A stretch of 64,000 nt of DNA. Origin: Siphonodentalium dalli (taxonomy: Eukaryota; Mollusca; Scaphopoda; Gadilida; Siphonodentaliidae). The notes under the pieces are model-generated. The model had not been told where the DNA came from and made no database searches. It saw only the letters and a program-made list of their open reading frames with translations. The stretch is taken from contig CP136062.1 of the NCBI GenBank assembly GCA_032622095.1, positions 224,766,578 through 224,830,577 on the forward strand. The letters are read 5' to 3'. A program made the translations under genes and the position numbers. This document shows positions 52,456 through 63,969 of the stretch, in pieces (position 1 is the first letter of the stretch; every line of letters begins with the position of its first letter).

Positions 52456-52989
52456 GTGTGTCTGTCCTTTGCAGAATGAGGTTTCACCAGAGAGTGAATT
52501 TAGTGATGCTATCCTGCATAGGGGGCTAGCATCACCAAAGTCACCCTCTGGGGGACCTCATTCTGCATGGCCTTATCTGCTATGGGAGACATAGACACAA
52601 ACTGAAGTTCCCAAATGGTGAATATTGTGATGTACACCCATTGGGAACCTCTATTATGCAATGTGTCGTCTGCCAATTTGGGGATATAGAGAAACTAAAG
52701 TAAAAAAGAAATAGAATCTATGTGAAGAAGTTTCTATAGAAATGTTATAATAAAGAAATTTTCCAGAGAAGATGAGGCTTAAGCAGAATGAGGTCCCCAA
52801 AGGGTGAATTTAGTGATGCTAGCCCACTATGCGGGATATCCATATGCCACCCCCTCGAATATACAATATAATATTTGTCAAATGTATCATGCATTAATAT
52901 GTGTATATTGAAATAAAATATCCTATACTATCCTAAATTCACCCTCTGGGGACCTCATTCTGCAAATGACAGGCACGCTATATTCAGGC
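52456..52989. mobile_element. Family B MITE, full length, with 8-bp target duplication
   Basis: Starts CAAGTCTGAGTTTTGTGTG and ends ATATTCAGGCTT(T), flanked on both sides by GGTCAGAC. Contains the outer GCAGAATGAGG hairpin, a central block, and a second outer hairpin that is split by about 75 bp of AT-rich sequence (52,850-52,925). The 8-bp flank supports hAT-type mobilisation. Confidence 0.78.
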
Positions 52990-53323
52990 TTTGGTCAGAC
53001 ACTAATATCTTTAGAAGCCAAATTATCAGAAGTGAGGCCATTTTGTCATAAAACATATTAAAATATTTATATTACAGATTGTCAGCTATATATCACATAA
53101 TCAAAAATAATAATATATGGTATGTCAGTAATTATCACAGATAATCTTAAGAGATCTTGCAAAATATATCACAAATTGCCGCAACAATCTTGACTTTAAA
53201 GGGAGACTGTACCCAAATTCAGCCATTTACGGGCCATCTCCTACCGTATAATGGAAAATATGCAACAAATGAATGAATTTGAGTGGGGTCAGGGATTGAA
53301 TGCAAAATAAATGTACTCTATCA

Positions 53324-53955
53324 GGTCAGGCACATCCTGAATTCCACTATTATAGTGGTATATGACCAGGTCAGGCACATCCTGAATTCCACTATTATAG
53401 TGGTATATGACCAGGTCAGGCACATCCTGAATTCCACTGTTATAGTGGTATATGACCAGGTCAGGCACATCCTGAATTCCACTATTATAGTGGTATATGA
53501 CCAGGTCAGGCACATCCTGAATTCCACTATTATAGTGGTATATGACCAGGTCAGGCACATCCTGAATTCCACTATTATAGTGGTATATGACCAGGTCAGG
53601 CACATCCTGAATTCCACTGTTATAGTGGTATATGACCAGGTCAGGCACATCCTGAATCCCACTATTATAGTGGTATATGACCAGGTCATGCTCATCATGA
53701 ATTCCACTAATTATAGTGGTATATGACCAGGTCATGCACATCCTGATTTCCACTATTATAATGGTATATGACCAGGTCAGGCACATCCCGAATTCCACTA
53801 TTATAGTGGTATATGACCAGGTCAGGCACATCCTGAATTCCACTGTTATAGTGGCATATTACCAGGTCAGGCACATCCTGAATTCCACTATTATAGTGGT
53901 ATATGACCAGGTCAGGCACATCCTGAATTCCACTATTATAGTGGTATATGACCAT
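53324..53955 (+). repeat. 45-bp minisatellite with palindromic units
   Basis: About 14 copies of a 45-bp unit containing GTCAGGCACATCCTGAATTC and the palindrome CCACTATTATAGTGG. One unit at 53,684 has 46 bp and several substitutions. Long open frames on both strands follow from the 45-bp period. An inverted remnant of the unit lies at 54,320-54,400. Confidence 0.93.
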
Positions 53956-54319
53956 TACCGTTTTGTAATTTGATAAAAGAGGGATAATCCAAAATGATAT
54001 TTCACACAAATTATTCAAAATTAGTGTCACACTAATTCGGTATCATACATATATTTTGTCCAGGAGAATGATTAATCATGACGGCACACGATAACCAACT
54101 CAATTTGTTTAAATGTTGTTATGAAGGAGCGATTGAGTCATTCTGGTATTGTCATTTAGAAAGGCATATATTAGTAATATTATTGAATAACAAAGCTGTG
54201 CAATCTTGTCGGAAGACTGTTCATTCGCTGCGATATTGTTGAGACTGAGATTTGGCTGTGCACTGGTATGCGCCATCTATTCCCGACGCAAATAAAGGAA
54301 ACATGAATATCTTATGGTC

Positions 54320-54400
54320 ATATACCACTATAATAGTAGAATACCACTATAATAGTAGAATACCATTATAGTAGTGGAATTCAGGATGTGCCTGACCTGT
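54320..54400 (-). repeat. Inverted remnant of the 45-bp minisatellite
   Basis: TATACCACTATAATAGTAGA (twice, degenerate) and GGAATTCAGGATGTGCCTGA, the reverse complement of the unit at 53,324. Confidence 0.8.
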
Positions 54401-54626
54401 CAATGGACGATGTAAAACAACATGGTAATTATAATGAAATGAGTATATGGCTCGAGCCTTTTATTAATTTTCGTTATAATTATCAGGTTGTTATATGTGG
54501 TTGTTTGTGTACGTGAGTGTATTTATCTCTCATCCTAAACTCATATTAATTCATTTATTGGATATTTTATGTTGAGAAATGTAGGAGATGTCCCCATAAA
54601 TTGCTGGATTTAGGTACAGTCTCTGT

Positions 54627-55098
54627 TTAACCCTTTCAGTGCCAGGGGCCGATCTCATCATTTACGGTCTGTAAAATCGGCCCTAGAAAAAAAAGCAAAA
54701 AAAGCATTTAATTTTTTGTTTTTTTTTAGATTTTTTTTTTTTTGGGTATGCTTAAGCATGCTATAGCGAATTTAAACAAAAATGGTTAAAACCTTAGGGG
54801 CATGTTATAACTCAAAACTATCACCAAGTATTCATAGTAATAATTTTGATGCCCATGAAAAACGTAAGATTCCCTGGCACTAAACCTACAAAATAAGTCT
54901 GGCACTGAAAGAGAGTAGAATATAAGAAAAAATTATTAAAATTGTAAAAAATAATAACAAATGATGAAAATTTGTTAGGCCAATGCATTCTCTTATATAT
55001 GCGAGGCGACCTATGGTCGACTCGCATATATAAGAGAATGCATTGGCACAGGGTATATGGGTTGATACAAAAATCGGACTTGGCACTGAAAGGGTTAA
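54627..55098. mobile_element. TTAA hairpin MITE, subfamily C2
   Basis: TTAACCCTTTCAGTGCCA ... TGGCACTGAAAGGGTTAA, 472 bp. Contains the same hairpin core (54,978-55,052) and the A-rich spacer of C1/C4, but ends differ after TTAACCCTTT. Confidence 0.85.
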
Positions 55099-55167
55099 AG
55101 ATGGAAGTGCGATGAATTTCTTGTTTTACATCCAAGTTACACTTTATGAACAGTCCTTGGGGCCATT

Positions 55168-55610
55168 AAAATAATTCTATAATAATGTATAGCATTTGTA
55201 AAGCGCCTTTCCCATGAGGCCCAAAGCGCTCAAAGTTTTACAATTATTACCCTGATGAGCCTGAACATTCAGTAACCATCTACTGCTCCCCGGGGACAGG
55301 GGGAGGTACAGCCGGGAGTATGCGAGGATACCATATGGCTATCATACTGACAAGATCTTTCACTGCTCATTATCAGGTACCCTTGTAATGCATGGGTGGT
55401 GCAAAGCAGACACAGTACGAGCGACCTTGCTCAAGGGTCACAACTTGGCGCGAGATTCAAACAGTGTACAATCCAACAATTGTACATCGCTCAAGTCGGC
55501 CAAGCCACTGCTGTGTGGAAACTCATAACAGACCACCAGCCAGCCGCGAACTCGCCTCGCTGTGTTGACAGCGAAGACAAGTCCAACGCGCTAACCACTG
55601 GACCACGGAG
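55168..55610 (-). mobile_element. Probable tRNA-derived SINE
   Basis: Read on the minus strand, 55,610 starts CCGTGGTCCAGTGGTTAGCG, which looks like a tRNA 5' half with an A box (TGGTCCAGTGG, 55,595-55,605). A degenerate B box (GAGTTCGCGGC near 55,550, or GTTTGAATCTC at 55,452) follows. The 3' end reads AAAGGCGCTTTACAAATGCT and ATACATTATTA, like tails shared by SINEs and LINEs. Spacing of the boxes is not ideal. Confidence 0.55.
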
Positions 55611-55684
55611 ATTGTCCATATACAAAGTTTATAGGAAATGATATTTATATAAATCACCTTATATGGATAAATAACATTAACAGG

Positions 55685-56022
55685 TTAACTCTTCCATGAC
55701 TGGAGCTTCCTGAAATTATGGGAAAACCCTGTGCCAATGCATTCTCTAATATATGTGAGTCTCCCATAGGGAGCCTCGCATATATAACAGAATATATTGA
55801 CCTAACAATATTTACTTTGACCTTCTAAGCCATTGCATTCCCTATGGGAGACTCGCATATATTATCTAAGAGAATACATTGGCCTAACAATATTTACCTT
55901 GACCTTGTAAGCCAGTGTATTCTCTTATATATGCGAGGCTCTCTGTAGAAGACTCGCATATATAAGAGAATGCACTGGCACAGGATCTTTAATGTTGCGC
56001 CCCCGTCATATGGAAGGGTTAA
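55685..56022. mobile_element. TTAA hairpin MITE, subfamily C3
   Basis: TTAACTCTTCCATGACTGGA ... ATATGGAAGGGTTAA, 338 bp, with three decayed copies of the TCTTATATATGCGAG core. The most complete C3 copy. Confidence 0.78.
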
Positions 56023-56254
56023 TGCTTGTATACAAAGTTATATACATAGAGTGAATGAAATGTTATATACTTGTTTATCACATAATTTGGCCATAAAAGC
56101 AGTTTCATAATTATCGGTAATAGACACGTTTAATATCAGCGTGTGCGATGACGTCACGGCGTTCTTCAAATAACTTGCGATCGCTGTAGTTTATGATTGT
56201 TGTTTTCGATGAATATTTCGCGTTGCTTCGGGTTTATTTGATCATGTGATAAAA

Positions 56255-56399
56255 GGTATCTCACACTCGTCCTATTTTATACGTAATTTATCAACCTCGT
56301 CCTCTAAATTCTATTTGAGCCTCGGTAAACCTCGGCTCAAATCGAATTTAGTGAACTCGGTTGATAAATTCCGTATAAAATAGAAACTCATATGAGATC

Positions 56400-56400
<1 letters not shown>
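56255..56400. repeat. Palindromic foldback element
   Basis: GGTATCTCACACTCGTCC ... TATGAGATCC, with inner arms ATTTGAGCC / GGCTCAAAT. Arms of about 65 bp. Confidence 0.72.

Positions 56401-56401
<1 letters not shown>

Positions 56402-56448
<47 letters not shown>
56402..56448. repeat. TA dinucleotide microsatellite
   Basis: About 23 TA repeats directly after the foldback element. Confidence 0.95.
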
Positions 56449-56451
<3 letters not shown>

Positions 56452-56569
56452 CACCTTGATTGGATGAAGAACCTTAACAGATTAAAGACATGGATGGAGT
56501 TTGTTGTCGGTTATACACGTAATTTAGAAATAAAAATTACCAAATTTTGAAAATTTCCTCAAGAATATA

Positions 56570-56650
56570 CAAAGAGTACAGTTAGTAATAAGAGTATAGT
56601 TAGTAATAAGATAGTTAGTAATAAGACAGTTAGTAATAAGATAGTATGAA
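56570..56650. repeat. Short AGTTAGTAATAAG array
   Basis: About five imperfect copies of a 13-16 bp unit. Confidence 0.8.
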
Positions 56651-57094
56651 TACAATATTATCCACAAACCATAATATGTGTGAGAGAAAATGCAGTTTGT
56701 TTATGTTATGTTTTTGTGAAAAGCACATTGTTTATCATCAGAGTCATGAAGTTACCCGCAGATTTAGTATGCTATTGATGTGAATCTTCTTTGTAAACAA
56801 CAACCATGTGTTCGCAACACAAAATCAGGCTTAAACCTCTGTCAAGCTGGTTTGGGGGCAAACATCGCTTGGTACACATTTTCTGCCTGATTATTGCCCA
56901 ATTATGAAATAATGTACAGTAGCTGGATTTTGAACTGACAACAGGTAGCATGGATCGATTAAAATGACTGCTGAGAATGTCGCCAAGAAATTGAACTCCG
57001 CCTTCCACATAAACAACAGAGTAAAAGCGGAATATCTTCATCTTCTTTATGTTTCCCTATAAAACAGTGTATGATCTTGATATAAGAATCAAGT

Positions 57095-57240
57095 CTGTAT
57101 ATATTTAAAATTCTTTCTGTTTATATCAGTTTTAACAGATGTGATAGCAATACCCACCGCGAATATCATCCGTATCAATACCCACCGCGAATGTCATCCG
57201 TATCAATACCCACCGCGAATGCCATCCGTATCTTTAAATA
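57095..57240. repeat. Family I fragment ending in a 28-bp minisatellite
   Basis: TTCTTTCTGTTTATATCAGT and ATACCCACCGCGAAT match the right end of the element at 29,886-31,027. That end is then repeated three times as a 28-bp unit (AATACCCACCGCGAATGTCA) at 57,149-57,233. Confidence 0.8.
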
Positions 57241-57480
57241 TACAACAGCCATACATATAAAAAAAAGTTTGATAGCTGTACAAATTTAATAAGGCCTTTA
57301 CTATATAAACATTTGGTTAGCGGATTTTTTCCTCTAAATGCTTTGTCAGTCGAAATAAAAATAAAAATTCCATGGTTTTATATTAATTTATAGCTTAAAA
57401 CAAGCTTAAGGCTTGAGTTGTGTTGAATTTTACAGATTAGCAAATTATAAAAAGACACCCTTTTGAAACAACTCAATTAG

Positions 57481-57734
57481 CAAGCCTTGAAATAGTGTGT
57501 CTGTCATTTGCAGAATGAGGTCCCCAGAGGGTGAATTTAATGATGCTACCCCGCATAGCGGTCTAGCATCAGCAAATTCACCCTCTGGGGACCTCATTCT
57601 GCTTACACCTCGGCAGAATGAGGTCCCCAGAGGGTGAATTTGGTGATGCTAGCCCGCTATGCGCGGTAGCATCACTAAATTCACCCTCTGGGGACCTCAT
57701 TCTGCAAATGACAGACACACTATTTCAAGGCTTG
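57481..57734. mobile_element. Family B MITE with two adjacent hairpin blocks
   Basis: CAAGCCTTGAAATAGTGTGT ... TATTTCAAGGCTTG, 254 bp, clean inverted ends. Flanks TCAATTAG and TCAATACA may be a decayed 8-bp target duplication. Confidence 0.82.
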
Positions 57735-58020
57735 TCAATACAACAATGAACGAGATTGTTCTCATTTATAAGGAACCATTTACCGCCCTAATATGTTATG
57801 ATGTTGGTGGTCCTGCTGAATTCTGTGATCAAACTGATGCTGTTATGAAAAAGTGCTGTTATTTTTTGTAAAGTTGTCATTTTCGCGGGTTTTGGCTAAT
57901 CCGAGTGATTTGATAAAAAAAAACCAGTTTCTGTATGAAACAATCAAGAACTTATTTGCAAAAATGTTGTGAATAGCCATCTTGATTATAGTCAATTTTC
58001 AACAACTAATACACCCAGTA

Positions 58021-58421
58021 TTAACCCTTTACCCAACAAACCGGCCAAAACCGGCCAAATAAAGCTGCAACAGCCTAAATTATCTTGGGTCTGTCTCAAT
58101 AAAACCATACAAATATGGATATCATTGGAACCGGCTCATTGACCACATTGTGATGGTTACAGTTATGCCCTGTGCCAATGCATTCTCTTATATATGCGAG
58201 TCGACCATAGGTCGCCTCGCATATATAAGAGAATGCATTGGCCTAAAAAAAAAATCTTTTTTTAACACTATTTTACCATTTTTTCTTACATTCTTATAAT
58301 TTTATAATTTTTAATGTGTTAAGCCAATGCATTCTCTTATATATGCGAGGCGACCTATGGTCGACTCGCATATATAAGAGAATGCATTGGCACAGGGCCG
58401 TTCTGTTGGGTAAAGGGTTAA
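58021..58421. mobile_element. TTAA hairpin MITE, subfamily C1, long form
   Basis: 401 bp including TTAA flanks, with two cores at 58,165-58,243 and 58,322-58,398. Opposite orientation to the copies at 26,714 and 52,011. Confidence 0.87.
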
Positions 58422-58634
58422 CATATTTTGCGAGATATACCAGTATGCTGCTGAATGTTTGATACAAATAATGGCTTTTCTTAGATATGTTCAGATTATC
58501 CAAACACTGTGAAAATGACAACTTAAAAAAAAAATACGGTATTTTTGTTAACAGCATCATAGCAATTCAGCAGGAACTGACATCATAGCACATTAGCAGG
58601 ACAACTCGACCAGGGGTTATTACCATCATTCAAT

Positions 58635-58718
58635 AAACCGCCATGCGGAATAGCATCACTAAATTCACCCTCTGGGGACCTCATTCTGCAAATAACAGAC
58701 ACACTATATCCAGGCTTG
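58635..58718. repeat. Family B MITE, half copy
   Basis: CCATGCGGAATAGCATCACT ... ATATCCAGGCTTG; the left half is missing. Confidence 0.7.
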
Positions 58719-58789
58719 AACACACAGTAATCACATGAGATTTCAAAGAAATAAAATACAACATGGAATTTTTTTTTTTAAATGGGACA

Positions 58790-58925
58790 TATGTTATTGG
58801 TATGTCCGGATGATAACTTTAGTAAGTCTGAATCAAATTCCATACCAATTTTAACCAGAGTTATGGCCCTTTATTGAAATTACCATGGTCCTATTTGGCC
58901 ACGCCCAAGCAATGCTCTTGTTATT
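58790..58925. repeat. Family K fragment
   Basis: GATAACTTTAGTAAGTCTGA, GAGTTATGGCCCTTTATTG and GCAATGCTCTTGTT, shared with 34,755-34,930. Confidence 0.65.
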
Positions 58926-59006
58926 TTTTGGGTTTCATCGATTGAGTTTCACCAGAGTATAATTGGGACCAATGATCTTTTGTCCATAAAAAGGCAGCAA
59001 TACACA

Positions 59007-59102
59007 ATTTGGTGATGCCAGCCCTCCATGCGGGATAGCACCACTAAATTCACCCTCTGGGGGAACTGATTATGCAAATGACACACTATTTCATAGTTTG
59101 GC
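59007..59102. repeat. Family B MITE, half copy
   Basis: TTTGGTGATGCCAGCCCTCC ... CACTATTTCATAGTTTGG, decayed right half. Confidence 0.6.
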
Positions 59103-60345
59103 AACCTAAGTCCCATAAGGCCAAACAAAAAAAATGTTTTGATAATTCTCTGGCATAGCCGCGTCTGGAAAAAAGGCCCGCGTTGAACCATTTTATTACG
59201 ATTTTCAATTTGACCGAAGCTGTCAAATGATAACACGAAACTAGAAAACAGAAATTAGTTATGTTTCAAACATCGAATATGATAAGACATACAATGGCGT
59301 ATGTGTTGGTATTCAAAAACAGACACTAGGCAACGATAACTACCAGGTATATTGTCACCACAAGCTGCCCAAGTCAAATGTGTTCAAATATTTCATCATT
59401 TTATCAATTCGAAATGGTAGATAACCCACTTTTATTGCGGTAAACAATTCTGAGATTTCCAATTTCGAGAACGCAAACCGGAAAGAAATATGGTGCGTAT
59501 TGGCGATGTTTATGCTGGTTTAATATAATAGCTAGTATTTGAAGTTTTTATGGCTAGCATGTATAGTTACTATAGTATAGATGGATAAATATTAAAGTAT
59601 ATTAAAGTATATAGATAGATATAAATAGTTATATACTATAAAAGCTACATACATATATCAAATATATCAACAACAGTAAATTGAAATATACATTGTATAT
59701 ATATATCATTCTGGTAAATCCCTATATGATACTGTACGGATAGTACAATGTCATATTTTTATGTCATTCTTTATTTCAGATTTGATGTACGGGTAGTACA
59801 ATGTGTACAATGTGATAATTGGTCATTCTTTATGATAGTGGAATACATTAGTTTATATCAAAACAATGTTCTTACATTTTCTTAACCTGGGAAGGTATAA
59901 TAACCCATGCTAACTATGGGCATTATCCCCATAACAATACAAAATAAAAATAAAACCCTCGCCCCCTCATCGATTCTCAAAAAAAATTGCCTGAGAATCA
60001 AAAAACTTTTTTTGTTAGGCCTAATTCAGCCGACTATTGGGACAAGTGAATTTTTGGCAATAATATATCCCATAATGTCAAAAGCACAAATGACGACTGA
60101 TGCAGATGTTAGAACAATAACAGAAACAGAGCCGACCACAACAGAAAATACACGATATTCCATTACAGATATTTTGGAGCGACGATATAGGGACGTCGCG
60201 TTGATCTGTATGGTCAGATCTTTTATGATTTCTTCCATATCAAGTTGGCTGCGATGATTTCTATTTGCATAGTCTCTGGAGCATTGATACAGTGGTACAT
60301 GTACATAGATCCGATCTGAAAGAGCAATATAAAGTAGTGTTTAGA
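59103..60345. other. Intergenic sequence, nothing recognised
   Basis: AT-rich. A 116-codon open frame at 59,907 has no recognisable domain and no splice or codon support. Confidence 0.4.
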
Positions 60346-60351
60346 CAACCA

Positions 60352-60795
60352 AGTCTGCAAATAGTGTGTCTGTCATTTACAGAATGAGGTTCCCAGAGGG
60401 TGAAATTAGTGATACTATTCTGCACAGCAGGCTAGCAACACCAAATTCACTCTCTGGGGGACCTCATTCTGATTAGGACTCATCTTCTGGGAAGTATCTA
60501 TTGTCTCAAATTAAAATTGTTTTTAGTTACTTCTTCCCTTCTGGGAAGTTTATATATCCCCTAATTTGCAGAAGATAAAATGCATAATCGAGGTGACTAA
60601 TGGGTGAAAATCACCAACATTAACTGGAGAACTTCAATCGGATCCTAGGACTCCCATAGCAGTTGAGGCCTAAGCAGAATGAGGTTCCCAGAGTGTGAAT
60701 TTGGTGGCACAGGCCCGCAGTGCGGATAGCATTTCAAATTTCACCCTTTGGGTCCTCATTCTGCAAATGACAGACACACTATTTGCAGGCTTGCA
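60352..60795. mobile_element. Family B MITE, uninterrupted long form
   Basis: CAAGTCTGCAAATAGTGTGT ... ACTATTTGCAGGCTTG, 444 bp: two outer hairpins and a central TAATCGAGGTGACTAATGGG segment. This copy shows that 29,735-29,885 and 31,028-31,313 were once contiguous. Confidence 0.78.
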
Positions 60796-60830
60796 GACGA
60801 GTCCCTTACATATGTTCCATTGAAATTTTA

Positions 60831-61258
60831 TTACAGACAATAACACTAAGGCGTTCAGATGGCTGTGATATACCACCCATATGGTACCCCTCACAGACAT
60901 GAGCAGACGACACTCAGGAATAGATCCTTCAATCTGTGTGAGGCTCACTACGGGTTATGTTACAGACGATAACACTAAGGCGTTCAGATGGCTGTGATAT
61001 ACCACCCATATGGTACCCCTCACAGACATGAGCAGACGACACTCAGGAATAGATCCTTCAATCTGTGTGAGGCTCACTACGGGTTATGTTACAGACGATA
61101 ACACTAAGGCGTTCAGATGGCTGTGATGTATCACCCATATGGTACCCCTCACAGACATGAGCAGACGACACTCAGGAATAGATCCTTCTATCTGTGTGAG
61201 GCTCACTACGGGTTATGTTACAGACAATAACACTAAGGCGTTCAGATGGCTGTGATGC
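60831..61258 (+). repeat. 129-bp tandem repeat, 3.3 copies
   Basis: Units start TTACAGACAATAACACTAAG at 60,831, 60,960, 61,089 and 61,218 (partial), spaced exactly 129 bp and over 95% identical. Each begins with an acceptor-like TTACAG. The forward frames contain TGA stops, so a coding role is not supported. Confidence 0.92.
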
Positions 61259-62134
61259 ATCCGCTACGTTGTATGCAACTGCGATATTCTATTTTCAATG
61301 CAACATATGGCATAATGCATATATTATATAGCGTACATCATGTCGTTTCTTGTTTTCAATTGATAAAAGATGGCGGCTCTCTTCAAAGCGAAGGAAAATT
61401 AACCTGTATTTATGCCAATGAATTGAATGCAGACGAACACGATTCAGTCGACCAAGATTCAATCGCAAGTGGAAATTTTTTCTTCGTGGGTTGTAACCAG
61501 TAGTTGGACTGTTGGACTCACGACAAGATCGCGAGTATACAATTGATATCAAGCACCTTCATTTGGATTGAATCATGGACGTCTGAACATTCACAAAGTG
61601 TTAGTTGTTGGGATTTGATATTAATTTATTACAGATAGATTCATTTGCAATATTGCATTTTTACCAATATCGAACTTAGTAATAGCTGCAATTATTAATT
61701 GGAAGCTCTGTCTTATAACACAACTTATGCTATAACATATATGGGAACAATGGATTGTGTCAACACAAAGTACGGACCAATGCAAAAGACTCGTCTGAAT
61801 GCTGGACAATGGAGATAACTCACCGCCTGTTGTCTGAAAGTAACAGAAGATTCTGATGGGCCAAGACCTCCTGCCGATAGGTTAGTGAATATAGCTAACA
61901 TCGCCTTCACACATTCTCCACGACTCGGCCTTTTCCGCTTCGCTCAGAAATAACCTCTTCCATAAATAGAAACCATATTCACGCAATGCTACAATACACA
62001 GCCATGGTGAAGGAGCCAAATTTATTCACTACATGGCTGTATAAACTTGATCATGTATTAAATAGTGATAAGTAGTAATAGATAGAAAAAATTAGTTCAA
62101 CTTTAACAAATTAAGGCAAGTCTCCCAGTCAAAA
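61259..62134. other. Intergenic sequence
   Basis: No gene recognised. 61,905-61,990 (CCGCTTCGCTCAGAAATAAC) is roughly inverted at 62,190-62,265 (GAGGTTATTTCCGAGTGAAG), forming a loose palindrome of about 360 bp. Confidence 0.45.
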
Positions 62135-62985
62135 GACGTATTTCCGGTAGTATGCACATGATCAATCACATGATTGAAATATTCCGGCAGATATGGTGTC
62201 TATTTATGGGAGAGGTTATTTCCGAGTGAAGCGAAAATGGACAAGTCGTTGAGAATGAGAGTGCATATATGTGAATGAAACAGAATTTATTCACTGCATG
62301 GCTGTACCAAACTTGATCCATGCATTAAATAGGATAAATATCAATAATTAGTTCATGTTTAACAGACGAGTCTCGCAGTCAAACAGAATAATATTATTTC
62401 CCAGTAGTATGCACATGATCAATCACGTGATTGAAATATTCCGGCAGATATGGTGTCTATTTATGGGAGAGGTTATTTCCATATGATTTAATATTCCGGC
62501 AGATATGGTGTCTATTTATGGAGGAGGTTATTTCCATGTTATTTAATAGTCTGGTAGATATGGTGTCTATTTATGGGAGAGGTTATTTCCATGTGATTTA
62601 ATATTCCGGCAGATATGGTGTCTATTTATGGAGGAGGTTATTTCCATGTTATTTAATATTCCAGCAGATATGGTGTCTATTTATGGGAGAGGTTATTTAC
62701 ATATGATTTAATATTCCGGCAGATATGGTGTCTATGGAGGAGGTTATTTCCATATTATTTAATATTCCGACAGATATGGTGTCTATTTATGGGAGTGGTT
62801 ATTTCAATGCGATTTAATAGTCCGGCAGATATGGTGTCTATTTATGGGAGGGGTTATTTCCATATGATTTAATATTCAGGCAGATATGGTGTCTATTTAT
62901 GGAGGAGGTTATTTCCATGTTATTTAATATTCCGGCAGATATGGTGTCTATTTATGGGAGAGGTTATTTCCTTGTGAAAGCGGAA
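62125..62985 (+). repeat. 55-bp minisatellite and its source segment
   Basis: About ten copies of a 55-bp unit (GGCAGATATGGTGTCTATTT, ATGGGAGAGGTTATTTCC) from 62,443. A longer segment with AGTATGCACATGATCAATCA precedes it and occurs twice (62,150 and 62,405). The last unit ends GAAAGCGGAAATGG at about 62,990. Confidence 0.9.
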
Positions 62986-63969
62986 ATGGCTGAGATGTTG
63001 AGATTGCTTATTCACATTGATATGTGACTGTTGGATCGACTGAGGCCGTCGACCCCGCTACAGTCTCTGTGAATGAGAGGACACTTCCCTAACGGATCTG
63101 TGAACAGAGTGAAATTTGGAGGAGGGGGATTCCAATGGATTTCCGGAAATGAGACATGGAATGTCTGCCCAACAATCACATAATACGCACACATTTGACC
63201 ACCAAAAGATATGTAATCGAGGTTCATGATTACATGGCTATTGGCATATAATCGCGGGAAGCACACAGGGTTTCTGACGGTGATAACTCTATAAAGAATG
63301 TACTTTGACGAAATAACGGCAATTTCTATGAGAAATAGCAACACCACAATTGATCAACTCTGGTGAAATATAAGTCAAATTCTTCTATTGGGTGGGTGGG
63401 CCTGGGAAGGTTTGGGTTACACTCTTTAAAACACTTCTTCAAATATTTCCGTTATTCAGTTAAAACACTTCTTCAATTATCTCTGTTATTTCGTTAATAA
63501 TAATTTCCTATTTCTATAATTTGCTGCATTTTTTATTCTGCTATTTCGCTGTATTTTCCTATTTTGCTTTTTCGTTGTATTTCATATTTCGATAATTCGC
63601 TATATTTGACATATTATGGGATATGAGATTATATGATATCCTATATTCTGATATTCAATTGAACATCACGTGCCACCTGTGGTTGCGATTATATGCCAAT
63701 AGCCATCTAATTGTGAACCCCGATTACTTATTGTTTGCTATATAATCCGTGGCGTATTGGCTGCAATGATGCACAAACTGTATTACTGGTAGTAGCGGAG
63801 TGGGTAAGGACTGTTCTAACGTCTTCCATCGAGTCGTTAGAAAAATATGTAAGGGGTGTAGATGGAGTCTGCCACAATGAATCAAGTCAGCTGCCATGTT
63901 GGCTAATCCCAGCAGCCATAGGGAGGTGCGAGCCATTATTCTGGCGGCAAACTAACAACACTTAGTTGT
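62986..63969. other. Intergenic sequence, nothing recognised
   Basis: A 111-codon open frame on the minus strand (63,012-63,347) and short frames near 63,735 have no family signature. Simple TATTTC/TTCTATTTC-rich stretch at 63,480-63,650. Confidence 0.4.

Noticed and set aside
53283-53973. Repeat proteins on both strands (HILNSTIIVVYDQVR type)
   Set aside because: Translation of the 45-bp minisatellite; both strands open because the period is divisible by three.
56772-57041. 89-codon minus-strand gene
   Set aside because: No recognisable motif; isolated in repeat-rich DNA.
61246-61503. 85-codon + strand gene
   Set aside because: Starts in the 129-bp repeat and shows no family signature.
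63012-63347. 111-codon minus-strand gene
   Set aside because: No domain, no splice context and no start context that I can support; left as intergenic.
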